Source: Eriocheir sinensis (lineage: Eukaryota > Arthropoda > Malacostraca > Decapoda > Varunidae). Taken from it: DNA of 64,000 nt. The stretch's first letter is position 1. Each line of letters opens with the position of its first letter. The notes under the pieces are model-generated. The model did no database searches and had not been told where the DNA came from. It saw nothing but the letters and a program-made list of their open reading frames with translations. The DNA is taken from positions 18,352,600 to 18,416,599 of the forward strand of contig NC_066517.1 of assembly GCF_024679095.1 (NCBI RefSeq). Reading direction: 5' to 3'. Made by a program: the position numbers and the translations under genes. Positions 45,455-54,530 of this stretch are shown here, piece after piece.

Positions 45455-45952
45455 ACTGCCTGTCTTTCTTCCTGTCTTTCAACATATCATTTAATCCTCT
45501 CACTTTTCTTCACTTTTAAGTTCACTTCACTTTTCCTCTGTTTCCTCCTTTTCCATTTTCTTTTACCTTCTACTTTTCTTATTTTCTCTTTTTTTCGCTG
45601 ACCTTTTTCTCTCACTTCTTCACTTTTCACTTCACTTTTTTCCTCTTTTTCCTCCTTTTCCTTTTCCTCTTCTCCCTTTCCTCATAATACCCTTGCTCTC
45701 TCTCTCTCTCTATTTTCCCTTTGTCTTCTGCTTACTTTAATTTCCTTCAGTTATTGTCCTGCTCTCTGTCACTGCCACCCTTCCGTGTATCTGTCTGTCC
45801 CTCCTTTTTGCGTCACTCGAGAACGCTAGCTCAAACACATCAAGGACGCGGGGAATGGAGAGAGTAAGTTGTTATTTATATGTTTATTTCTTGCCTTTCC
45901 ATTTCGTCCGCCCTTTTACGAGAAGACGAGCAGGAAATGTGAGTTCGAGTGC

Positions 45953-46004
<52 letters not shown>

Positions 46005-47540
46005 ATGAGAGATGGAGACATAAAGCATTTTCACGACGTCTTTCAGTAATATAAAGTGGCAGACGAAAAGAATGGGAGGAGAGAGAAAGAAAGAGAAGAA
46101 AAAAAGGACGTGGACACAAGCGAAAAGAATAAAAGGGAGAGATAAAAGAAGAGCCATTGTCCTTCCCCTCTTCTCTCTTTCTACCTACACTCTGTTCTCT
46201 CTCTTCGTCCCTTCTCTCCTTTCCCCTTTTATTTCCTTTCCTCTTTCCCTCTTCTCTAACTGCCTTTTCCTCCCTTCTTTCTCCCAGAACTATCAAATCG
46301 CTTCCTCTGCCTTTCGTTTTTACTTTTATCTTATCTTTCTTTTCCTTTCCTGCCCTTTCCTTTGTTTTGCTTCCTTTCCCTTTCGTTCCTTTCCTTCCCT
46401 TTCCTTTCTTTTCCTTCCTTTCCCTTCCTTTCCTCTCCTTCACTTTCCTTTCTTTTTTCCTTCCTTTCCCTTTTGTCCTTTCCTTCCCTTTCCTTTCTGT
46501 TCCTTTCCTCTCCTTTCCTTTCTTTTCCTTCCCTTCCCTTTCGTTATTTTCCTCCCCTTTTCCTTTCTTTTCCTTTCCTGACCTTTCCTTTCTTCTTCTT
46601 TTCCCTATCGTCCCTTTCCTCTCCTTTCCTTTATTTTCCTTTCCTGACCTTTCCTTTCTTTTCCATCCTTTCCCATGCCTTCCTTTCCTCCCATTTCCTT
46701 TCTTTTCCTTCCCTTCCCTTTCGTTCCTTTCCTCTCCTTTCCTTTCATTTCCTTTCTTTTCCTTCCTTTGCTTTCCTCCCCTTTCCTTTCTTTTCCTTTC
46801 CTCTCCTCTTCTTTCTTTTACATTCATCCGTTTTGTGTCCTTCACCTCCTTCCTTTAAACTATCCAACCGGCATCTTTCTTGTGTCTTTTATTTTCCTAT
46901 CTTTACTTTTCTCTTTTTCCTCGAACATTTCTTCACTTTTCACTTGACTTCACGTTTCCTCTTTTTTCTCCTTTTTCTTTTCATTTCAGACGTCGCCTTT
47001 TACTTTTCCTCTCTTACTTTCCTTCTTTTCCCTTTTAACGCTTTCCTTTTTCTCTCACTTTCTTCACTTTCACTTCACTATATATTTCTTCTTTTTGCTC
47101 CTTTCCCTTTTCCTTTTTGCTTTCGTCTGTTGCTTTTCCTCTTCTACTTTTATTCTTTTCCCTTTTCTCAGTTAACTTTTCCTCTCTTTTCTTCACTTTT
47201 CAATACAATTCACTTTTTTTCCTTTTTCCTCCTTTTCCATTTTCTTTTACCTTCTACTTTTCTTCTACTTCTCTTATTTTCTCTTTTCTCGTTTATCTTT
47301 TCTCTTACTTTTTCACTTTTCAATTCACTTCACTTTTTTCCTCTTTTTCCTCCTTTTTCCATTTTCTTTTACCTTCTACTTTTCTCCTACTTTTCTTCTA
47401 CTTTTTTTCCCCCTTCTCAGTTAACTTTTCCTCTCACTTTTCTGCACTTTTCAATTCACTTCACTTTTTCCTCTTTTTCCTCTTTTTCCTCTTTTTCCAT
47501 TTTCTTTTACCTCTTACTTTTCCTCATCTTCCCCCTTTCC
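45421..47540. repeat. 2.1-kb pyrimidine-rich domain with degenerate repeats
   Basis: Three textures are visible. 45470-45690 and 46900-47540 hold T/C-rich units of about 120-140 bp with 'TTCAATTCACTTCACTTTTT' and 'CCATTTTCTTTTACCTTCTAC' (near 45552, 47238, 47359 and 47498). 46330-46810 holds a 'CCTTTCCTTTCTTTTCCTTCC' array of about 30 bp. Between them, 45690-46160 is mixed and includes (GT)n at 45956-46003 and a purine patch. The Phe/Leu/Ser and Lys/Glu/Arg frames are artefacts. Confidence 0.8.
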
Positions 47541-48165
47541 TCTTAATACCTTTGCTCTCTCTCTCTTTTTCTTTTCGTCTTCTGTTTACTTTAATTTCCT
47601 TCAGTTATTGTCTTGTCTAAAGTTTTCTGACATTTACGTCCAGTTTAATGTTCTTTTGCTTCTTCCTCCTCCTCCTCCTCCTCCTCTTCCTCCTCCTCCT
47701 CCTCCTCCTCCTCCTCCTCCTCATTCTCCGCCTCCTCGAGTTTCTCATTTTCGTTCTTCTTGTTTCCCTTTTCTTCGTTCTCTCACATTTTTGTTTTTCT
47801 TTGTGTTTTGTGTTAGCTTTCCTCCTTCTTGTCCTTCTCTTTTTTCCATTCTCTCATATCTCCTGCTCCTCTTATTCTTTTTCTTCCTCTTTCACCTCCA
47901 TAATTTGCTCTTCCTCCCTTTCATCCTCCTCCCTCTCCAACTACTACTACAATAACTACTACTACTACTACTACTACTACTACTGCAACTACTAAAAATA
48001 ATAACTATAAGGAATAAGATAACAAAACTATTCCTTGATCCTTTTTTAATAATACAACACCAAGGATTTCGTTTCAAGTCTTTTCATGCACCCTTCTCAT
48101 ATCGTCTATACGTATATCATCATCGCCTTTACTTCGTCTATATTATTCATGTTAAGCGAGATATT
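47541..48165. repeat. (TCC)n and (TAC)n tracts with spacer
   Basis: (TCC)n at about 47664-47723 and (CTA)n at about 47939-47985. The remainder is T/C-rich without a gene. Confidence 0.7.
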
Positions 48166-48331
48166 CCTAACGGCGCAAGAGTCTATCATTTATAATTCAT
48201 CTTGATCCCTTTTTCTTCGTCATGGAGTTTATTGTTTTCAGTTATTATTAAGTCTTCTTGGTTAGTGTGTCCATTTGTGTGTGTTGATATTTCTGTCATT
48301 CTTTTTTTGTTTGTTTATAATTATCGTTCGT

Positions 48332-48369
<38 letters not shown>

Positions 48370-48926
48370 ATATAATTGTCTTTTTGTTTTTGTCCTTTTC
48401 TTGGTCTTTTTTTTATTCTTTTCCGTTTTTTCTTTTATTTTGTCTTGTTTTTATTGTTGCTATTTTTATCGTTCTCTGATTATTATGGTTCGTTGTTCTC
48501 TTTCTTTCTTAATCTTTTGTTTTTTTTTATTTGCTTGTCGATTTTTTTGGTCATTTCCAGGTCATTCTTTTTTTTATAGCTCTTGTTTGTTATGTCTCTC
48601 ACTACTTCTTCTTATTTTTATTATTATTATTATTGTTCTCTTATTATTATTTTTCGTTTTCTTTCTCTCTTTTATTTGTCTGTATATTTGTTTTCTCATT
48701 TGTTGGCCTTTCTTTTATTTCATTCTCGTTCGTTATTTCTCTCGCGTTCTCTTGTTTTAATTTTATTCCTCACGGCGCGAGAGTCTGTCATCTTTAATTC
48801 ATCTTCATTCCTTTTTTCGCCCTTGATTTATTGTTATTCCTCGTTATCACGTCTACTTGGTTAGCGTCCATTTATGTGTATGAATATTTCTGTTATTTAT
48901 TGTGTCTTTTTATAATTATTGCTCGT

Positions 48927-48990
<64 letters not shown>
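48166..48990 (+). repeat. Tandem duplication, 602-bp period
   Basis: Two copies begin near 48166 and 48768 with 'CGGCGC.AGAGTCT.TCAT', continue through 'TTAATTCATCTTGATCCCTTTTTC', 'GTCTACTTGGTTAGTG..TCCATTT.TGTGT' and 'TTTATAATTATCGTTCGTTATT', and both then enter a (CT)n tract (48335-48367 and 48931-48987). The copies have diverged by many substitutions. Confidence 0.85.
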
Positions 48991-49331
48991 CTATCTATTT
49001 TTTCCGCCTTTTATTTGCGGTCGATATTTGTTCGCATTTCTTGGTCTTTCTCTTTAATATTCTCCGTTTCACTCCATTTCACTTTTCACTCTTTCTCTTT
49101 TCGTCTTTTAGTATTTCCGTCATTTTTTGGTCTTTCTCTTTATAATTTTTGTCCGTAATTCTCTCTTTCTCGCTTTTCCTTCTCTATTCAATTTCGATAT
49201 TTTTGTAGTTTCTTCATTTTTCTTCGTTATGATAGCCCGTTATTTTCTATTACTCTTTCTCTCGGCTTTTTCTTTTAGTGTTTCTGTAATCCTTTGTGCG
49301 TATTTCGAGCTTTAACTTTGTAAATATAATG

Positions 49332-49382
<51 letters not shown>

Positions 49383-49446
49383 TAATGAAGAGAGGCTCAT
49401 TAATTCTTTACCTTTGTCCTAATCTACCTGTGTTTAATTGCCTCCG

Positions 49447-49503
<57 letters not shown>

Positions 49504-49959
49504 ATACCTCGCCTTCAGCAGTGAGTCGAAGCTTCGTTCACATGAGCCTTTCGGATTCATTGCTTCACGGTTCGTTTGATCGGCTCATGCACGGAGTGAT
49601 TGGCTCTTACTCGCATCCTTGAAGTGTAGAAGGTTCACTGTTTCGCTGCTTCACTTACGCTGCTTCGATTGGTGCTTTGGAGTCGGGACGGGATGGAATG
49701 ACTGACTGGCTGCTTTGGATGGATGTGTTTTTCTTTACTCCTTCTTTTCTCTTTCTTTTTCCTGTTCGGTGTTTTGTTGTAGTGAGTTTAGCTTCGTTTT
49801 TTATGTGTGTGCGTGTTCTTTTTCGTAAATGTGTTATATTTGTTGTGGTTTGATTCATTCGTTTATTTTTGTTTCGAAGCTTCATTTGTTGTTCTTTGTC
49901 TCGTTTTCATTTTTTCTTTTTTAGGGGGGGAGTTTTGTTTTAGAGAGTTTTGCTTCGTT

Positions 49960-49963
<4 letters not shown>
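48991..49963. other. T-rich spacer with CT tracts
   Basis: (CT)n at 49334-49379 and 49454-49501. A phrase containing 'TTTCGAAGCTTC' near 49871 recurs at 52135 on the far side of the retrotransposon. No gene found. Confidence 0.5.

Positions 49964-50001
<38 letters not shown>
49964..50001. repeat. (GT)n abutting the retrotransposon 3' end
   Basis: About 38 bp of GT directly joined to the bottom-strand retrotransposon tail (TTTACCTAGTTGTA). In element orientation the tail runs straight into (CA)n. Confidence 0.95.
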
Positions 50002-50002
<1 letters not shown>

Positions 50003-50184
50003 ACCTAGTTGTATTTACCTACTATGTATTTCAAGGCCCGCGACATATCGTTTTATTACAATAGCGTCTGAACTAGGTTGCTGATTGAGATGGCATTAAA
50101 ACACATTGTGTTTCAGAAACCGACGTAATTAGGAAACATATAACCAAGTATCTACTCCGCTTCATTAGGGTAGTTGTCTCAGGG

Positions 50185-50415
50185 TCATGGCATCAAAATC
50201 TGATCGAAAGGCGAGTCATCAAAAAGGCAAATGGCAACTGGGGCACTGGGAGCGGGCTGAGGTGTGTCTACCATGACGTATGGCCGTGACGTGTACTCTT
50301 GCCACGCCCCCCAGTCATTGACTACTAAATCATGCAAAACATGTAGTTCTGAAATATATTGCTCTGTGATGGAGTTTAACGATACTGAACCGTGCTTGTG
50401 TGGGAATGAATTCAT
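50185..50415 (-). CDS. Unrecognised 76-codon frame in the left arm
   Basis: Starts at an ATG near the inner part of the left arm and reads outward. It begins MNSFPHKHGSVSLNSI, includes VVNDWGAWQEYTSRPYVMVD and ends FDQILMP. Residues 1-74 equal those of the right-arm frame. It has no signal peptide, membrane segment or motif I recognise, and composition is balanced. Because the arms are identical in DNA here, the identical peptide is not independent evidence of selection. It may be a chance frame, a fragment of the parental transposon's protein, or a small element-encoded product. Confidence 0.25.
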   Translation of the reverse strand: MNSFPHKHGSVSLNSITEQYISELHVLHDLVVNDWGAWQEYTSRPYVMVDTPQPAPSAPVAICLFDDSPFDQILMP

Positions 50416-50483
50416 ATTCGACCTTTGTTGAGGCTATTGCCCTAATACAATTAATTAACAGGAAACTGTACCCTGCCACCTGG

Positions 50484-50529
50484 CCATTGATTTACCTAAG
50501 CATAGTACCTTATAATATTATGTCAAAAT

Positions 50530-50609
<80 letters not shown>

Positions 50610-50915
50610 GAAACCTACTGCATTTATAATATACATTTTCTTGGATTCTGCGGATTTTATGACGTGCATACATGCGCTATGAAGTCGACTGAGTGAGGAG
50701 TGGATGGAGATGATGGGATGCTCATAATTCATTGTTTATTGCATTGTACATTAATTGCAGCACATAGTAGCTGAGCATTGTTACTTTAACAGAGCGATAT
50801 GACCATCCTTGGCAAAGTCAGTACCCATACAGTAAGCAGGAGTATTAACACGTGCACCAGGCCACGATCGCTCACAACTCCGACTACCATCCAATCCCAT
50901 AGGCCAGTCAATGCT
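50484..50915. other. Loop of the palindromic element
   Basis: About 430 bp of non-palindromic sequence between the arms. It contains a pure (TA)n tract (50532-50607), which is itself able to extrude a cruciform. The rest is unique AT-rich DNA without a recognisable gene. Confidence 0.8.
50532..50607. repeat. (TA)n microsatellite
   Basis: About 76 bp of pure TA, the only substantial TA dinucleotide tract in the window. It sits in the loop of the palindromic element. Confidence 0.96.
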
Positions 50916-50982
50916 CAGGTGGCAGGGTACAGTTTCCTGTTAATTAATTGTATTAGGGCAATAGCCTCAACAAAGGTCGAAT

Positions 50983-51219
50983 ATGAATTCATTCCCACAC
51001 AAGCACGGTTCAGTATCGTTAAACTCCATCACAGAGCAATATATTTCAGAACTACATGTTTTGCATGATTTAGTAGTCAATGACTGGGGGGCGTGGCAAG
51101 AGTACACGTCACGGCCATACGTCATGGTAGACACACCTCAGCCCGCTCCCAGTGCCCCAGTTGCCATTTGCCTTTTTGATGACTCGCCTTTCGATCAGAT
51201 TTTGATGGCATGTCTCTAA
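50983..51219 (+). CDS. Unrecognised 78-codon frame in the right arm
   Basis: Mirror copy of the left-arm frame, starting at an ATG and reading outward to the right. It differs only at the last residues (ending FDQILMACL), because arm identity breaks just before the stop codon. An in-frame stop lies a few codons upstream of the ATG, so the ATG is the only plausible start. Function unknown. Confidence 0.25.
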   Translation: MNSFPHKHGSVSLNSITEQYISELHVLHDLVVNDWGAWQEYTSRPYVMVDTPQPAPSAPVAICLFDDSPFDQILMACL

Positions 51220-51401
51220 GACAACTACCCTAATGAAGCGGAGTAGATACTTGGTTATATTTTTCCTAATTACGTCGGTATCTGAAATACAATGTGTTTT
51301 AATGTCATGTCAATCAGCAATCTAGTTCAGACGCATTGCAGTAACACGGTATGTCGCTGGCCTTGAAATACATAGTAGTTGTAATTTTACAGGGCCTGGG
51401 C

Positions 51402-52061
51402 TTAAGCTCGTGTGGTCCCGTCCCGGTATCTATAATTATCCAACTTTTCCTTGAAGCTCTGCACACTCTTCGCCGATACTATTTCTTCACTTTGTCTGTT
51501 CCAAACCTCTATACTTCTTTGTGGGAAGCTATATTTCTGTATGTCTCTTGAGCGTCTTCCCTTCCTCAACTTTTTACTATGTCCTCTAGTATTCCTGCTG
51601 GAAGGTTCTTCTCTTAGTAGCAATTTCTCTTTATCCACTTCTTCCATTTTACTCAATAGCCTATATATTTGTATTAGGTCTCCTCTTTCTCTTCTTTGTT
51701 CTAGTGTTGGTAAGTCCATTTCCTTTAGTCTCTCTTCATATGTCAGTCCCTCCAGTTCTGGAACAATTTTTGTTGCCATCCTCTGTATTCTTTCTAGTTT
51801 TTTTTATGTGTTTCTTCATATGTGGAGACCACAGTTTCCTCGTATTCTAGTTTAGGTCTGATCATAGTAGTTATTAATTTTTTCATCATTTCTTTGTCCA
51901 TGTAGTGGAATGCTATGCCTATATTTCTCACCATGTTATATGTATCACCGAAGATCCGATTTATATGACTTTCTGGTTGCATATAATCTTGCATTATTAC
52001 TCCCAGGTCTCTCTCTTCATTTACTTTCTTTAATATTTCACCATCTTCCATTTTATATGTC

Positions 52062-52066
<5 letters not shown>
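51402..52066 (-). pseudogene. Reverse transcriptase C-terminal remnant (family 2)
   Basis: Two bottom-strand frames join across a run of A near 51800. The upstream piece (about 52051-51797) reads MEDGEILKKVNEERDLGV, then MMKKLITTMIRPKLEYEE. The downstream piece (about 51790-51402) reads ATKIVPELEGLTYEERLKE, LPTLEQRRERGDLIQIYRL and FPQRSIEVWNRQSEEIV. The order and the 'RPKLEY ... ATKIVP ... YEERL ... RRERGDLI' pattern match the region downstream of the polymerase catalytic motif in CR1-type elements. The catalytic domain and endonuclease are missing, and the frameshift makes this a dead copy. Confidence 0.88.

Positions 52067-52068
<2 letters not shown>

Positions 52069-52101
<33 letters not shown>
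52069..52101. repeat. (GT)n abutting the retrotransposon 5' truncation point
   Basis: About 33 bp of GT joined directly to the truncated reverse transcriptase frame. With the tract at 49964 it brackets the retrotransposon fragment. Confidence 0.95.
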
Positions 52102-52102
<1 letters not shown>

Positions 52103-52430
52103 GTGGTTTTCTTCACTGGCTCACTGCTTCACGGGTTTCGAAGCTTCGTTTGTTGTTCTTTTTGTCTCGGCTTTTCGATATTCGCTTCTTTTGTTGTTGT
52201 TCATTCAGTTGTTTTTCCGATTCACCTCTTCAGCGCATGACTTTTTTTTTTTTTTTTTACTTTGCATTTTATTTTTTCGAGGCTGTTTCGAAGTCCCTCT
52301 GAGGTCGGCGACTTTTGCGTTGCTCCGGAAAAGAAGAAAAGCGGCGATAATTAAAGACGAAAAAGGAGCGCGGCGAGCAATTAGCGGGGGAGCAAAAGTC
52401 CATAACGAAATTAAGAGCGAAGAAGGAGAC
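52102..52430. other. Spacer with a flank-related repeat
   Basis: Contains 'GTTTCGAAGCTTCGTTTGTTG' at about 52135, matching 49871 on the other side of the insertion, and a T run at 52240-52258. No gene found. Confidence 0.5.
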
Positions 52431-52587
52431 CGAAGCGGAGAGGAAAAAATAAAAAGTGCAAGCAGAAATAGACCGGAAAGGGAATAAGCGGATGAGAAAG
52501 AAAAAAAAAGGTGAAGGAGAAATGGAAAAAAAGCGGAAAAACTCGAGGGAAAAAACATCAAAACACAAAATACATAAAAAATACATC

Positions 52588-52657
<70 letters not shown>

Positions 52658-52884
52658 ATGACTTCTTGGGAATGGGAGAAGGGAAGGAGGGATGGAGTGA
52701 AGGTAGGAGAGAGGAAAGGTGGCGGAGAAATATTAATGGAGGTGAGAGAAGGAGGAGGAAGGAGAAGAGAGAGAAAGGGAGAGAGAAATGGATGAGTGAA
52801 TATTTATGGGAACGAGAGAAGGAGGAAGAGGAGGAGGGTGAGAATTGAGAATGTGAGGCAGAAATGGGACGAAGAAATATTGAT

Positions 52885-52920
<36 letters not shown>

Positions 52921-53340
52921 TAATAGAGAAAGGGAGAGATAAATGAGGGCAAAGAAATATTAATGAGAGAAAGAGGAGAAAGGAGAAAAGAAAAAAAGGA
53001 GGAAGAGAAGGAGAGAGGAAGAATAGCGAGAGAAGGAAGGAAGAACACAGGAGACAGAATAAGAGAGAGAGAGAGAGAGAGAGAGATTGCAGGTAGGATA
53101 GGTTTAATCAGAGTGGGATGGATGCAAGCCGTGTATGGAAGTGAGAGAGGGAGAGAGAGAGAGAGAGGGGGAGATGAGTGAAGGGAGAAGGTAAGGAGGG
53201 AGGGTGAGGAAGCCTATTCATGTTATAAGGAGGAGAGATACAAAGTGAGGAAGGAAAGGCGGAGGAGAAGGAGAAGGTGGTATGGGATTTAATCAGGAGA
53301 GAGAGAGAGAGAGAGAGACAAGTGAAAGGATAATTACAAC
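52431..53340. repeat. Purine-rich domain with (CA)n and GA tracts
   Basis: G/A-rich DNA with (CA)n at 52592-52657, GA tracts at 52888-52917, 53066-53085 and 53300-53319, and degenerate 'GGAAAGA.ATATTAATGG.AG' units of about 60-70 bp between 52725 and 52980. Frames here are Lys/Glu/Arg or Ser/Phe/Leu artefacts. Confidence 0.75.
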
Positions 53341-53440
53341 ACAGGGAGGTAGTTAAGACGGCATTATGAGAGAGAGAGAAGGTGTTTATGTCTCCCAGTC
53401 TCTCTCCTTCGTGTTCTTTGCCCATCTTGTTTCATTTTAA

Positions 53441-54530
53441 CATATTGCTCTCCTCCTCCTCCTCCTCCTCCTCCTTCTCCTCCTCCTCGTGATCATTTTC
53501 TCCTTCCCTTCCCATCCCCGTCCAGCTTCACATTTCTCATTCTCCTTCCTTCCTTCCTTCCTTCCTCTCCTCCACTTCTCTTCTCCTTACCATTATTCTC
53601 TCCTCTCTCTCCTCCATCTTTCTCAGTACTCTTCCTCTTGTATATCTTCCTCTTTGTTCCTCTTCCTCACCTTGAATTCCTTTTGAGTTTGTCTTCTTTT
53701 CCTCTCTTTATTTTCTTCCTCTTGTTTCCTTTTGTTTGGTTTGCTTTTTTTTCCACTTTTCTTTTCCTTTCCTCCTGTTTCCTTATTCGTACATTTCCTT
53801 CCTCTCGTGTTCCCTTTTTTTCCTCTCCTTTCTTTTGTTTCTTTGTCTGTATTTCCCTTTTTTATTGTTGTTTTTTCCACTTCCTTTTTTCCTTTTCTCC
53901 TGTTTCCATATCCGTACGTTCCCTTCCTCTTGTGTTCTTTTTTCTTCATCTCCCTTCTTTTGCTTCTCTGTCTGTATTTGCCTTTTTACTGTTTTCTCTT
54001 TTTCTCTCTCTTTTATCTCTTATTCGTCCCTGTTCTCTCCTAACTTAAATTTGCTATCGTATTTTTTTCTTTCTTCTGTTCATCCTTTTTTTGTCTTTCT
54101 TCTCAAATGCTTTCTTCTTTTTATTCATTTTTTTCTTACTTTAGTCTCTTCCTCCTCTTCACATCTTCCTTTTGTACATATTTCTTCTTTTTTCTCTACC
54201 TCTCATTCCCTTTTTTCTCTATAAATCTCATCTTTTCTTTTTTTCATTTATTTTTCTCTGTTCCTTCCTTCCTCTATGTTCCTTTACCTTCTTTTCCGTT
54301 CTGATCTTCCATTTTCTTCACCATCTTTAACTCCAATAATTATCCCCATTTTCCTTCCCTTCTCTTCTTTTCTTGATTTGTTCCTTTCTTCGTTTATATT
54401 CCTTTACCTCCCTTTTCCTTTCTCCTTTTCCTATCCATTCCTGTCCTTCAACCTGTTATTATTTACTTTCCATATTCCTCATCCCTTCCTCTCCTTCCTA
54501 TCTCTTCCCTTCCTTTTTGTTCCCCTCTTT
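53441..54530. repeat. Pyrimidine-rich domain, left part
   Basis: Begins with (TCC)n at 53452-53488, then T/C-rich degenerate repeats. 'CCTCTTGTGTTC..TTTTTTCTTC' and 'TGTTTCCATATCCGTACGTTC' types recur at about 120-bp spacing between 53700 and 53990. No gene found. Confidence 0.75.

Larger units (their letters stand above)
50022..51375. mobile_element. TA-flanked palindromic element (MITE-like or foldback-like), 1354 bp
   Basis: The outer ends are perfect inverted repeats, CTATGTATTTCAAGGCC at the left and its complement at the right, and the inverted similarity continues inward for about 460 bp on each side (50022-50483 and 50916-51375). TA flanks both ends (50020-50021 and 51376-51377). Deleting the element plus one TA rebuilds 'TTTACCTAGTTGTAATTT' of the host retrotransposon, so it inserted there. 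TA duplication is typical of Tc1/mariner-type transposition, but no transposase is present, so this is a non-autonomous element of uncertain superfamily. Confidence 0.85.
50002..52068 (-). mobile_element. CR1-like non-LTR retrotransposon fragment (family 2), interrupted by a palindromic element
   Basis: Bottom-strand element comprising the C-terminal reverse transcriptase region, a short 3' untranslated part ('CCTGTAAAATTACAAC') and a tail with 'TACAACTAGGTAAA' partly repeated. The 3' untranslated part/tail is split by the TA-flanked element at 50022-51375. Without that insertion the fragment is only about 710 bp, so it is heavily 5'-truncated. Both outer ends abut GT tracts (49964-50001 and 52069-52101), which suggests integration into an (AC)n microsatellite. 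Confidence 0.85.
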
